Shown piece after piece: positions 1 through 8,474 of a DNA stretch of 64,000 nucleotides. The notes under the pieces are model-generated. The model was not told the origin of the DNA. It did not search any database and saw nothing but the letters and a program-made list of their open reading frames with translations. This DNA comes from Pseudoxanthomonas sp. GM95. Lineage in GTDB: Bacteria; Pseudomonadota; Gammaproteobacteria; Xanthomonadales; Xanthomonadaceae. The stretch covers positions 124,001-188,000 of the forward strand of contig NZ_FOAX01000004.1 in assembly GCF_900109775.1 (NCBI RefSeq), written 5' to 3'. A program made the translations under genes and the position numbers. Within the stretch, counting starts at the first letter, position 1. The number at the start of each line of letters is the position of its first letter.

Positions 1-1003
1 CGTCGGGATTGTGGCCGCGCGCCAATGCCAGTGCATTGATCGCCTTGTAGAAACTCTGGATGGTCAGCAGCGGTGCGCAGGCCGGATGCGGTGCGGCGAC
101 CAGCGGCAGGTCCCCGTGCGCCGAGGCCACCCAGACCTGTGCGCCGCGGCCGCGGAATTCTTCGGCCAGGGCCAGCGTGCCGGCTTCGGTGCCATCGGGC
201 TGGGCGAAGCACAGCACCGGGAAGCCCGGGCCGACCAGCGCCATCGGGCCGTGCTTCACTTCGGCCGAGCTGTAGGCCTCGGCATGCAGGCCGCAGGTTT
301 CCTTGAACTTGAGCGCCGCTTCCTGCGCCGCGCCCAGGCCCAGGCCGCGGCCGAGCACGAACAGGTTATGTGCGCCAGTCAGGCCGTCGGTCACCGGCGA
401 CCAGTCGGCAGCCCACGCCTGGCGCAGCGCTCCCGGCAGCGCATCGAGCGCGGCCAGTAACTTTTCATCCTGCGACCAGTGCGCGGCCAGCTGCAGCAGC
501 GCGGCCAGCGAAGCGAGATAGCTCTTGGTGGCGGCGACGGATTTCTCCGGGCCGGCGCACAGCGGAATCACCACGTCGGCCAACTGCGCCAGCGGCGAAT
601 CTTCCACGTTGACCAGCGCCACCACGCGCGCGCCAGCGGCCTTGGCGGCTTCGGCATTGCGCAGCAGGTCCGGGCTCTTGCCCGACTGCGAGATCACGAT
701 GAACAACGCGTCCTTCAACTTCAGCGGCGCGGCGTAGACCGAGCCGATCGACGGCGAGGCCGACGCGGTGACCACGCCCACCTGGGTCTCGAACAGGTAC
801 TTGCCGAAGGTGCAGGCATGGTCGGAACTGCCACGCGCGCAGGTCGCCACGAACGGCGGCGGAGTTTCGCGTAATGACGCGGCCAGCGCGACGATCGCCT
901 CGTGGTTGCGCGCGAACTGCGCGGCGACCACGTCGGCCGTCGAAGCGGCCTCGTTGAACATCAGGGTGTCGGCTGCCACGGGCAGCGGTGCTACAGAAGT
1001 CAT
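1..1003 (-). CDS. nagB-II: SIS-domain glucosamine-6-phosphate deaminase, NagB-II type (3' end outside window)
   Basis: The protein reads from an ATG at 1003 towards the left edge; about 334 codons are present and only the last few residues are missing. It has two SIS (sugar isomerase) domains: an N-terminal half with the phosphosugar-binding stretch ARGSSDHA and VISQSGKSPDLL, and a C-terminal half with GRGLGLGAAQEAALKFKET and a KHGPMALV motif, as in the isomerase half of GlmS. There is no glutaminase domain, so a deaminase role (GlcN6P to fructose-6-P plus ammonia) is inferred. Its ATG overlaps the nagR stop as ATGA, so the two are translationally coupled. The surrounding nagQ-nagP-nagR genes support GlcNAc catabolism; nagA is expected just outside the window. 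AgaS or another sugar isomerase is the alternative. Confidence 0.85.
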   Translation of the reverse strand, partial: MTSVAPLPVAADTLMFNEAASTADVVAAQFARNHEAIVALAASLRETPPPFVATCARGSSDHACTFGKYLFETQVGVVTASASPSIGSVYAAPLKLKDALFIVISQSGKSPDLLRNAEAAKAAGARVVALVNVEDSPLAQLADVVIPLCAGPEKSVAATKSYLASLAALLQLAAHWSQDEKLLAALDALPGALRQAWAADWSPVTDGLTGAHNLFVLGRGLGLGAAQEAALKFKETCGLHAEAYSSAEVKHGPMALVGPGFPVLCFAQPDGTEAGTLALAEEFRGRGAQVWVASAHGDLPLVAAPHPACAPLLTIQSFYKAINALALARGHNPD

Positions 1004-2067
1004 GGCGTCGGGGTCTTGGGTTCTGCGCGAGCGGGACGCATCGGCGCGGTGGAACCACGCACCACCAGCTGCGGCGTGAAGCCCTGGTTGTGCATGGCGA
1101 TGGGAGCGTCGTCGTAGGCGTCCTGCCGCAGCCGCGCGATCAGCAGGCGCGCGGCATGCTTGGCGATGTCCTCGGTGGCCTGCTTGGCGGTGGTCAGCGG
1201 CGGCCAGGACTGCTTGGAAAACGGGCTGTCCTCGAAACCGGCGATGGACAGGTCGTAGGGCACGTTCATGCCGGTCGACTTGGCCGCAGCCAGCACCCCG
1301 GCGGCGATCTCGTCGTTGGAGCCGAAGATCGCGGTCGGCGGTTCGCGCAACGCCAGCAAGCGCCGCGCACCACGGAAGCCGTCGTCGAAGGTGTAGTCGC
1401 CGGGAATCACCAGGTGCTTGTCCAGGGTGATGCCGTAATCCTTCAGCGCCTGCTCGTAACCGGCGTAGCGCTCGGTGCTGGAGCGATGCGCCAGGCCGCC
1501 CATCAGGAAGCCGATGCGCTGGTGGCCAAGCTGTATCAGATGCTCGGTGATCTCGTAGGCCGCATCCTTGTCGTCCACGTAGACGCAGGGCGGGCCTTCG
1601 CCCGGATCTTCGGTGGCCGCGATGATGCGCACCACCTGGATGCTGCGTGCGGTGAGTGCGGCGATCAGCTCGGGGCGCTCGGACATCGGCGCAGTCAGCA
1701 CCAGGCCGGCCAGGCGCGAGCGCTGGACGAACTCGGCGAGCTCCTCGGCCAGCATCGGCGAAGTCGAATCGCAGGGCTGGATCTGCAGGCCGAAACCCGT
1801 CTCCCGGCACGCGGCCAGCACGCCGTTCTGCACGCCGATGATGTGGTACGGATTGGGGTTGTCGTACACCAGCCCGATCACGAACGGCGTGCCGCTGCGC
1901 AGGTTGCGCGCGGACGGATCGGGCTCGTAATCCAGCTCGGCGATGGCACGCAGCACGCGCGCACGCGTGCCCTGCATCACCGAGGGCTCGTTGTTGATCA
2001 CGCGCGAGACGGTCTTCAACGAGACCTTGGCGCGTTCGGCAACATCCTTGATGGTCGGTCTACGCAT
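1000..2067 (-). CDS. nagR: LacI-family repressor of GlcNAc utilisation (NagR type)
   Basis: A 355-residue LacI/GalR regulator. The N-terminal helix-turn-helix is at residues 3-25 (IKDVAERAKVSLKTVSRVIN), followed by the hinge helix and a periplasmic-binding-protein-like effector domain to the C-terminus. It lies 36 bp downstream of the NagP-like transporter and overlaps the NagB-II gene by 4 bases. In Xanthomonas and Shewanella a LacI-type NagR controls GlcNAc genes through a TGACA-N-CG-N-TGTCA box; such a box is present at 4432-4445 in front of glk. The regulatory role is inferred from context; the family is certain. Confidence 0.85.
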   Translation of the reverse strand: MRRPTIKDVAERAKVSLKTVSRVINNEPSVMQGTRARVLRAIAELDYEPDPSARNLRSGTPFVIGLVYDNPNPYHIIGVQNGVLAACRETGFGLQIQPCDSTSPMLAEELAEFVQRSRLAGLVLTAPMSERPELIAALTARSIQVVRIIAATEDPGEGPPCVYVDDKDAAYEITEHLIQLGHQRIGFLMGGLAHRSSTERYAGYEQALKDYGITLDKHLVIPGDYTFDDGFRGARRLLALREPPTAIFGSNDEIAAGVLAAAKSTGMNVPYDLSIAGFEDSPFSKQSWPPLTTAKQATEDIAKHAARLLIARLRQDAYDDAPIAMHNQGFTPQLVVRGSTAPMRPARAEPKTPTP

Positions 2068-2103
2068 GGGAACGAGTCTGCCTGTCGGAGTGGAAACCGC
2101 GCG

Positions 2104-3372
2104 TCAGCGCGCGGCGCCCTGGCCCACGCGATGACCACGCAGGGCGAAGAAGAGGATGTACAGGTAGCAGGGCACGGCCAGGCCGGCGAACACCCACTGG
2201 AAGTCGAAGTGCTGCTTGAGGATCGCAAAGCTCTGCGACACCACCGCACCACCGGCGATGCCCATCACCAGCAGCGCCGAGCCGGTTTCGGTGAAACGGC
2301 CCAGGCTCTTGATCGCCAGCGGAAAGATCGCCGGCCACATCATCGCGTTGGCAAAGCCCAGCGCGGCCACGAAGCCCACCGACACATAGCCATGGGTGAA
2401 CAGCGCGCCCAGCGCGAACAGCACGCCCAGCGTGGCCGACAGTGCCAGGTAAGCCTGCTGCGACAGCAGGCGCGGGATCGCCACCAGGCCGGCCAGGTAC
2501 CCCAGCAGCATCGCGCCCAGGGTGAAGGAGGTGAAGAACTTGGTCTCGTCCAGCGGCAGGCCGAAGCCGTTGCCGTAGGTGCCGATGGCGTCGCCGGCCA
2601 GCACTTCCACGCCCACGTAGACGAACAGGCACATCACGCCCAGCCACAGGTGCGGGAACTGGAAGATGCTGCCGCGCGCGGCGCTGTCGCTGCGCTCGGC
2701 ATTGGCTTCGCTGGGCTTCAACTCGGGCAACGGCGAGAACAGGATGCCGATCGCCACCAGCACCAGCACGCCGGCCATCACCAGGTACGGGCCGTGGATC
2801 TTGGCGGCGAAGGTGTTGAGCAGTTGCTCCTTGGTCGCCGCATCGGCAGCGGCGACCTGAGCCGACAGATCACCGATGCCGTGCAGCACCAGCGAGCCGA
2901 TCAGGATCGGCGCCAGGATGCCGGCGATCTTGTTGCAGATGCCCATCAGCGCGATGCGGCGCGCGGCAGTCTCGATCGGGCCGAGGATGGAGATGTAGGG
3001 ATTGACCGCGGTCTGCAGCAGCGCCAGGCCGCCGCCGATCACGAACAGGCCCGACAGCGCGCCGGCATACCAGCGCTGGGTCGAGAACTGGCCGAACATC
3101 GCCGCGCCCACCGCCATCACCACCAGGCTCAGCGCCAGGCCCTTCTTCATGCCGGTCAGCTTGAGCGCGGCCGCGGCCGGCAGCGCCAGCACGAAGTAGG
3201 AGATATAGAACACGAACACCACGAAGAACGCCTTCACCTCATCCAGGTCGAAGGCGAGCTTGACGAAGGTGATCAGCGGCCCGTTGATCCACGTAAAGAA
3301 GCCGATGATGAAAAACAGCAGACCGGTGACGGCGAGGGAGCCGACGAAGCTCTTTGGCTGATCTGACGACAT
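2104..3372 (-). CDS. nagP: MFS sugar permease, NagP type (FucP/GluP family)
   Basis: A 422-residue inner-membrane transporter with about 12 hydrophobic segments. The N-terminus LLFFIIGFFTWINGPLITF is typical of the FucP/GluP (FHS) branch of the major facilitator superfamily, sugar:H+ symporters. Position between the GntR-type nagQ and LacI-type nagR, ahead of NagB-II, matches the GlcNAc permease NagP of xanthomonads. The ATG at 3372 is 75 bp after the nagQ stop, and nagR starts 36 bp after its stop, so nagQ-nagP-nagR-nagB-II look like one transcript. Substrate (GlcNAc) is inferred from context; glucose or fucose cannot be excluded from sequence alone. Confidence 0.85.
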   Translation of the reverse strand: MSSDQPKSFVGSLAVTGLLFFIIGFFTWINGPLITFVKLAFDLDEVKAFFVVFVFYISYFVLALPAAAALKLTGMKKGLALSLVVMAVGAAMFGQFSTQRWYAGALSGLFVIGGGLALLQTAVNPYISILGPIETAARRIALMGICNKIAGILAPILIGSLVLHGIGDLSAQVAAADAATKEQLLNTFAAKIHGPYLVMAGVLVLVAIGILFSPLPELKPSEANAERSDSAARGSIFQFPHLWLGVMCLFVYVGVEVLAGDAIGTYGNGFGLPLDETKFFTSFTLGAMLLGYLAGLVAIPRLLSQQAYLALSATLGVLFALGALFTHGYVSVGFVAALGFANAMMWPAIFPLAIKSLGRFTETGSALLVMGIAGGAVVSQSFAILKQHFDFQWVFAGLAVPCYLYILFFALRGHRVGQGAAR

Positions 3373-3447
3373 GAAGCGCTTACTCCAAACGGACTGCGGT
3401 GGACATGGGTGCAGCGCCGCCCGGCGACGGGCCGCGCCAGGATCGGG

Positions 3448-4203
3448 TCAGCGTCGCAACTCCGCGACGAAATCGTAGAAGTCGTTGTGGCAATAGGTGT
3501 CGGTCAACTCGATCGCACTGCCATCGCGCGCGTAGCCCACGCGCACCACGTGCAGGATCGCGTCGCCCTCGTCCATGCCCAGGTAATCGGCCATGCGCGC
3601 GGTCAGGTTGATCGCGCGGAAGTACTGCAGCGCGCGCACGACCGGGGCGCCGTGTTCATCCAGCCAGGCGTAGAGCGATTCGCCGACTTCAGTGGGATCG
3701 GGCAGCACGCGCTGCGGGATCACCGCGTGTTCGTAGGCCATCACCCGATCGTCGGCGCGGCGCAGGCGGGTCAACGAGGCCACGCGCGACTCGGGCGACA
3801 GGCCCAGGCGCAGGATTTCCTCGCCGTGCGCCGGGCGGATGCGGCGATCCAGCCACTGGCTGCCGGGCTGATAGCCCTTCATCCGCAGCGTCTCGCTGAA
3901 GCTGGTCAGCCCGGTCAGCGGATGGGTGATCTGCGAAGTCACGAAAGTGCCCGCGCCCTGGCGGCGGGTCACCAGGCCCTGCTCCACCAGCGCATCCATC
4001 GCCTGGCGCAGCGTCACCCGAGAGACCTGCAGCTGCTCGCACAGCACGCGCTCGGCCGGCAGGGCTTCGCCCGGCTTCCACTTGTGCCCGTTGATCGCCT
4101 CGACCAGCTGCGCGGTGAGCTGCAAGTACAGCGGCGTCGGCGCGGAGGCATCCAGCGCAATCGCGTCCAGGCGGGGGTCGACCGCGGACTTGGCGCGCGT
4201 CAT
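3448..4203 (-). CDS. nagQ: GntR/UTRA-family regulator, NagQ type
   Basis: A 251-residue regulator with an N-terminal GntR winged helix (about residues 20-90, with PLYLQLTAQL and the recognition helix region VSRVTLRQAMDALVEQGLV) and a C-terminal UTRA ligand-binding domain (about 110-245). UTRA domains usually bind phosphosugars such as GlcN6P or GlcNAc6P. It is first in the minus-strand nag operon and diverges from glk, leaving a shared 347-bp regulatory region. A set of ATTGG/CCAAT half-sites lies 35-60 bp before its start, suggesting autoregulation. In xanthomonads this gene is called nagQ. Confidence 0.85.
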   Translation of the reverse strand: MTRAKSAVDPRLDAIALDASAPTPLYLQLTAQLVEAINGHKWKPGEALPAERVLCEQLQVSRVTLRQAMDALVEQGLVTRRQGAGTFVTSQITHPLTGLTSFSETLRMKGYQPGSQWLDRRIRPAHGEEILRLGLSPESRVASLTRLRRADDRVMAYEHAVIPQRVLPDPTEVGESLYAWLDEHGAPVVRALQYFRAINLTARMADYLGMDEGDAILHVVRVGYARDGSAIELTDTYCHNDFYDFVAELRR

Positions 4204-4236
4204 CGGACAACCCCAGGTGGCAGTGGGATGAAATTC

Positions 4237-4260
4237 ATTGGGTCCAATTTAAAACCAATT
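4237..4260. promoter_or_regulatory. Candidate NagQ (GntR-type) operator
   Basis: An inverted repeat ATTGG-gt-CCAAT (4237-4248) followed 6 bases later by CCAATT (4255-4260) lies in an AT-rich patch 34-57 bp upstream of the nagQ start. Short dyads with TTGG/CCAA arms are plausible for UTRA-type GntR repressors. The assignment to NagQ is inference from position. Confidence 0.35.
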
Positions 4261-4431
4261 TTTTGCCGGTGCGCAAGCCACGCCACCTGACTTGTTCGCC
4301 GCTCAAACCAGAGAATCGCGAAAATTCGCTTGATTCCAGCCTGATTGACGATTGGCGTGTCGTGATTTCCCTCGGAAAACTTGCTGCGTTGCGGCAATAC
4401 CAGCTGTCCGTAAAATTTCGATGACACCTGT

Positions 4432-4445
4432 TGACATCGTTGTCA
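4432..4445. promoter_or_regulatory. NagR-type LacI operator upstream of glucokinase
   Basis: TGACATCGTTGTCA is a TGACA-N4-TGTCA dyad with CG in the middle, the pattern I recall for LacI-type NagR boxes in gammaproteobacteria. A further ATGACA lies just upstream at 4421-4426. It is 105 bp before the preferred glk start. I found no second copy before nagP, the TonB receptor or the hexosaminidase. The rest of the nagQ-glk intergenic region shows no gene. Confidence 0.6.
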
Positions 4446-4550
4446 TCCGCATTGGAGACTCGCTGCAACGGCGACGGTGGTCCGTGAAACCGCCGTGACT
4501 TCCAGGGGAGCGATGTGCATGCCAATGCAGGACATCCAGGAGCACCGGTC

Positions 4551-5543
4551 TTGAGTGGCCAGACGCCCTTCATCGCGGCCGATGTGGGCGGCACCCATGT
4601 CCGCCTGGGCCTGGTGCGTCCGACCGGCCAGGACCTGCAGCCGGTCGAGATCCTCAGCTATCGCAAGTACGCCTGCGCGGCGTATCCGGGGCTTTCGCAC
4701 ATCATCGGCGACTTCATTGGTGGTCTCGACGGCGCACGTGTCAGCCGCGGCGTGATTGCCAGCGCAGGCTTTCCGATGGAAGACGGCACGGTCATCACCG
4801 CCAACCTACCCTGGCGCCTGTCGCCGCGCGAGATCCAGGGCGAACTCGGCCTGGACGACCTGCGCTTGGTCAACGATTTCGAAGCCGTGGCTTACGCCGC
4901 AGCGCTGGTCGGCGACCAAGAAGTGCTGCGCCTGACCGGCCCGGCGCACGTGTCCGAACGCGGCCCGACCCTCGTGCTTGGCCCGGGCACCGGCCTGGGT
5001 GGCGCGGTGTGGATTCCTACCGGCCGCAGCGCCACCGTGCTGGCCACCGAAGCCGGCCAGGCCGCCTTGAGCGTGGGCACCGAGCTGGAGCTGGCCCTGC
5101 TGGCGCAGATGCTGAAGAAGCGCGCGCACGTGCCGGTCGAACACGCGCTGTCCGGCCCCGGCCTGCTCAACCTCTACACCGCCCTGTGCGAAGTGCGCGG
5201 CGTCACGCCGGTGCATGCCGCGCCCGATGCGATCACCGCCGCTGCCACGGCCGGCGATGACCCGCTGGCGCGCGAGGCGCTGGACGTGTTCTGCGGGCTG
5301 CTGGGCAGCACCGTGGGCGACATGGCCCTGCTGTACGGCATCACCGGCAGTGTCTACCTGGCTGGCGGCATCCTGCCGCGCATCCGCGAGTTTCTGCTGC
5401 AGAGCAGCTTCGTCGAACGCTTCCTCAACAAGGGGCCGATGCGAGCTGCGCTGGAGCGCATCCCTGTGCGACTGGTCGAGCACGGGCAGTTGGGCGTCCT
5501 GGGCGCCGCCAACTGGTATCTGGGCCAGACCGCAACGCACTGA
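4551..5543 (+). CDS. glk: Glucokinase (Glk family) of the GlcNAc locus
   Basis: A hexokinase-fold kinase of the Glk (not ROK) family, phosphorylating glucose or possibly GlcNAc in the cytoplasm. It shows the N-terminal phosphate-binding motif FIAADVGGTHVRLGL, the substrate segment LVNDFEAVAYA, the ATP-binding stretch VLGPGTGLGGAVW, and C-terminal GSVYLAGGILPR. I prefer the TTG at 4551: an AGGAG Shine-Dalgarno sits 8 bases upstream and the protein then begins right before the conserved domain (330 residues, normal for the family). A GTG at 4515 would add 12 residues with a poorly spaced ribosome site. The gene is divergent from nagQ and 150 bp before the TonB receptor. Confidence 0.88.
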   Translation: MSGQTPFIAADVGGTHVRLGLVRPTGQDLQPVEILSYRKYACAAYPGLSHIIGDFIGGLDGARVSRGVIASAGFPMEDGTVITANLPWRLSPREIQGELGLDDLRLVNDFEAVAYAAALVGDQEVLRLTGPAHVSERGPTLVLGPGTGLGGAVWIPTGRSATVLATEAGQAALSVGTELELALLAQMLKKRAHVPVEHALSGPGLLNLYTALCEVRGVTPVHAAPDAITAAATAGDDPLAREALDVFCGLLGSTVGDMALLYGITGSVYLAGGILPRIREFLLQSSFVERFLNKGPMRAALERIPVRLVEHGQLGVLGAANWYLGQTATH

Positions 5544-5692
5544 AGTCATCGCAAGGCCGCCCGCGGCTTTTGCTGGTCGGGACATTCGGCACCGCAGCAC
5601 GCAACAAGTTTGTTTCGACATTGCAGGACCGCAACGACGTACAGGCCTGGCAGCCCACTGCCACAACCCAACAAACTCTTCGGGGAAGCACC

Positions 5693-8359
5693 ATGAACTG
5701 CAAGAAATCCCTCCTCAGCGTGGCCATCCTGACAAGCCTGAGCTTCGCGGCACAGGCGCAGCAGGCAGACAGCAGCCAGTCCTCCAGCAACGCCACCGAC
5801 CTGGACACGATTACCGTCGTGGGCATCCGTGGCAGCCTTGAGAAGTCGCTCAACACCAAGCGCGATGCCAGCTCGCACGTCGAGGCCGTCAGCGCCGAAG
5901 ACATCGGCAAGCTGCCGGCCAAGAACGTGGCCGACACCCTACGCGAACTGCCGGGCGTCAACATCGCCTCGTCCTCCGCCAGCGAAGGCGCGTTCGACGA
6001 AGCCGACCGCGTCAGCCTGCGCGGCACCAGCCCCAGCCTGACCCAAACCACCCTCAACGGCCACGGCATCGCCACCGGTGACTGGTTCGTGCTCTCGCAG
6101 GTGCAGACCGTGGGCCGCAGCGTCAGCTACTCGCTGCTGCCGTCGGAAATCGTCGACCAGGTCGTCGTGCACAAGGCGTCGGAAGCCAAGCTGCTTGAAG
6201 GCGGCGCCGCCGGTTCGGTCGACATCATCACCCGCAAGCCGCTCAACTTCGACAAGCCGCTGACCCTGGAAGGCTCGTTCGGCGCGGTCTATTCCGACCT
6301 GCCCGGCGACACCAAGCCGCAGTTCAGCGGCCTGCTCAACTGGAAGAACGATGCCGACACCTTCGGCATCCTGGTCCAGCCGTTCTACGAGAAGCGCAGC
6401 CTGCGCCGCGATGGCCAGGAAGTGGTCGGCGGCTACGGCACGGCGACCGTCGCCGGCCAGAGCGTGCTGTATCCCAACCTGCTCGGCGCCACGCTCTTCA
6501 CCCAGGAGCGCGAGCGCTCCGGCGGCACGGTCGACCTGCAGTTCAAGGCCTCCGATGACCTGACCTTCAACCTCGAAGGCTTCTACTCGAAGATGAAGGC
6601 GGACAACTACAACCGCAACTTCATGATCTGGGGCAGCCAGTTCGTCGGTGCGCAGACGCCGGACAGCTACACCATCAACAATGGCGTGCTGACCAGCGCC
6701 AGCTACACGCCCAACGGCACCACCCCGTATGGCGTGTACGACATGATCTCGCGCCCGGGCGCCGAATCCTCGACCAACTACGTTGCGTTGAATGCCGACT
6801 GGCACGTCAACGACAGCGTTGCGGTGAAGTTCGAAGCCGGCAGCAGCCACGGCGTGGGCAAGAGCCCGAACCAGGACGTGCTGGAAACCGGCCTCTCGCC
6901 CACCGGCGGCACCGTCGGCTGGCAGATGAACGGCATCGGCCACGTCATCGACGCCTCGCTGGGCACCGGCAACACGCCGACCACCCAGGTGCCGTCGGCC
7001 GGCTGGATCTTCGGCGACCAGGGCATCGAGGTGAAGGACAAGGAAAACTGGTTCGCCGCCGACAGCAGCTGGACCAACAGCGATGGCGTGCTCAGCTCGC
7101 TGGACTTCGGCGTGCGCTATACCGAGCACGAGCGCCACAACGATTTCGATATTGGCCAAGGCCCGCTCAACGGCATGCCGCCGCTGTCGGCGCTGCCCAC
7201 CACCGGTGGCAGCTATCCGAGCGACTTCGGTGACGGGATCGGGGGCAGCCTGCCCACCGGCATCTGGTACTACACGCCGGGCCAGCTCGCGGCGATCGAC
7301 GCGGCCTACGCCAACCGCGATCCGATCACCCGCTTCAACTGGCAGAACGTCTATGGCGTGAAGGAAGACAACGGCGCGGTGTACCTGCAGGCCAACTTCC
7401 AGGGCGAGCGCTGGAGCGGCAACGTCGGCGTGCGCTACGTCAACACCTCCACCACGATCAACTACAACCAGGGCGTGGCTGCCACGATTCCTGGCGCGGT
7501 CACCGGCTCGGCCTTCGGCGCTTACCTGCCGATCCAGGTCAAGAACGACTACAACAAGCTGCTGCCCAGCGCGAACTTCAAGTTCGACTTCACCGATGAC
7601 CTGGTTGGTCGCCTGTCCGCGTCCAAGACGCTGACCCGTCCTGACTACTCCGCCCTCGCCGGCTCGCTGTCGCTGGACGACCTGACCCACACCGGCAGCG
7701 GCGGCAATCCGTTCCTCAAGCCGCTGGTGTCGACCAACTTCGATGCCTCGCTGGAATGGTATTTCGCCCCGCGCGCCCTGCTGGCGGCCAGCGCCTTCTA
7801 CATGAAGATGAAGGACTACATCGACGTGGGCGGCTCGCAGGTCATCCAGTACAAGGACCAGCAGGCCAGCTTCGACCAGGGCGTCGATGTCTACGCCGAC
7901 TACCAGGTCACTGTGCCGGTCAATACCAACGCCAAGGTCAAGGGCGTGGAGCTGACCTACCAGCAGCCGATCGGCGAGCACTTCGGCACCAGCGTCAACT
8001 ACACCTACACCGATGGCGAGACCGACACCGGCACGCCGATGTTCGGCACCTCGAAGAACACTTACAACGTGGCAGCCTTCTTCGAGAACGACGTCTTCAG
8101 CGCACGTGTGTCCTACAGCTATCGCGACAGCTTCTACGCCGGTGCCAGCCGCGCCACGCCGTTCTACCAGGACGACTTCGGCACGATCGGGGCCTCGCTG
8201 GGCTACAAGATCAACGACCACCTGTCGGTGAGCCTGGACGGCCTGAACCTCAACAACCCAAAGTCCAAGTACTACACCGATTCGACCGTCGGCTTCCTGC
8301 CGTATGCCGTGTACTCCAACGGTCGCCAGTACTACCTGAACCTGCGCGCGAAGTTCTGA
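5693..8359 (+). CDS. TonB-dependent outer-membrane receptor of the GlcNAc/chitin locus
   Basis: An 888-residue receptor. A signal peptide (about residues 1-23, MNCKKSLLSVAILTSL...AAQAQ) is followed by a TonB-box region DTITVVGIRGSL, a plug domain (about 45-170, with KNVADTLRELPGV and SLRGTSP), and a long beta-barrel ending in aromatic-rich YYLNLRAKF with a C-terminal Phe, as barrel proteins have. The start at 5693 follows a GGGGAAG ribosome site. This subfamily (TonB-dependent receptors for sugars/oligosaccharides in Xanthomonas CUT loci) takes up substrates made by secreted glycosidases. Its place between glk and GH20 suggests chitooligosaccharides or N-glycan sugars; substrate is inferred. 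Confidence 0.92.
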   Translation: MNCKKSLLSVAILTSLSFAAQAQQADSSQSSSNATDLDTITVVGIRGSLEKSLNTKRDASSHVEAVSAEDIGKLPAKNVADTLRELPGVNIASSSASEGAFDEADRVSLRGTSPSLTQTTLNGHGIATGDWFVLSQVQTVGRSVSYSLLPSEIVDQVVVHKASEAKLLEGGAAGSVDIITRKPLNFDKPLTLEGSFGAVYSDLPGDTKPQFSGLLNWKNDADTFGILVQPFYEKRSLRRDGQEVVGGYGTATVAGQSVLYPNLLGATLFTQERERSGGTVDLQFKASDDLTFNLEGFYSKMKADNYNRNFMIWGSQFVGAQTPDSYTINNGVLTSASYTPNGTTPYGVYDMISRPGAESSTNYVALNADWHVNDSVAVKFEAGSSHGVGKSPNQDVLETGLSPTGGTVGWQMNGIGHVIDASLGTGNTPTTQVPSAGWIFGDQGIEVKDKENWFAADSSWTNSDGVLSSLDFGVRYTEHERHNDFDIGQGPLNGMPPLSALPTTGGSYPSDFGDGIGGSLPTGIWYYTPGQLAAIDAAYANRDPITRFNWQNVYGVKEDNGAVYLQANFQGERWSGNVGVRYVNTSTTINYNQGVAATIPGAVTGSAFGAYLPIQVKNDYNKLLPSANFKFDFTDDLVGRLSASKTLTRPDYSALAGSLSLDDLTHTGSGGNPFLKPLVSTNFDASLEWYFAPRALLAASAFYMKMKDYIDVGGSQVIQYKDQQASFDQGVDVYADYQVTVPVNTNAKVKGVELTYQQPIGEHFGTSVNYTYTDGETDTGTPMFGTSKNTYNVAAFFENDVFSARVSYSYRDSFYAGASRATPFYQDDFGTIGASLGYKINDHLSVSLDGLNLNNPKSKYYTDSTVGFLPYAVYSNGRQYYLNLRAKF

Positions 8360-8392
8360 TTCACGCCAACATGCTGCATGCTTGACCCTAGG

Positions 8393-8425
8393 CGGGCCCG
8401 GACACTCCGGGCCCGTCTGCGTTTT
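8393..8425 (+). terminator. Rho-independent terminator after the TonB receptor
   Basis: A perfect 10-bp stem CGGGCCCGGA / TCCGGGCCCG around a CAC loop, followed by TCTGCGTTTT. It is 34 bp past the receptor stop and before the hexosaminidase ribosome site, so the hexosaminidase may be partly uncoupled. Confidence 0.75.
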
Positions 8426-8474
8426 GACGATGCGCGCGCCGGCTGCCGGCGTGCTTTACCGCAAGAGGTGTCCG

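Noticed and set aside
988-3366. 792-codon plus-strand frame across nagR and nagP
   Set aside because: Antisense shadow with His/Gln/Arg-rich, repetitive composition; nagR and nagP on the other strand are certain.
4513-4554. 13-codon ORF before glk as a certain leader peptide
   Set aside because: The ribosome site is only 2 bases from its ATG, so translation is doubtful; kept only as a remark in findings.
5939-8221. 760-codon minus-strand frame opposite the TonB receptor
   Set aside because: Third-position GC shadow; the receptor on the plus strand has a clear signal peptide, plug and barrel.
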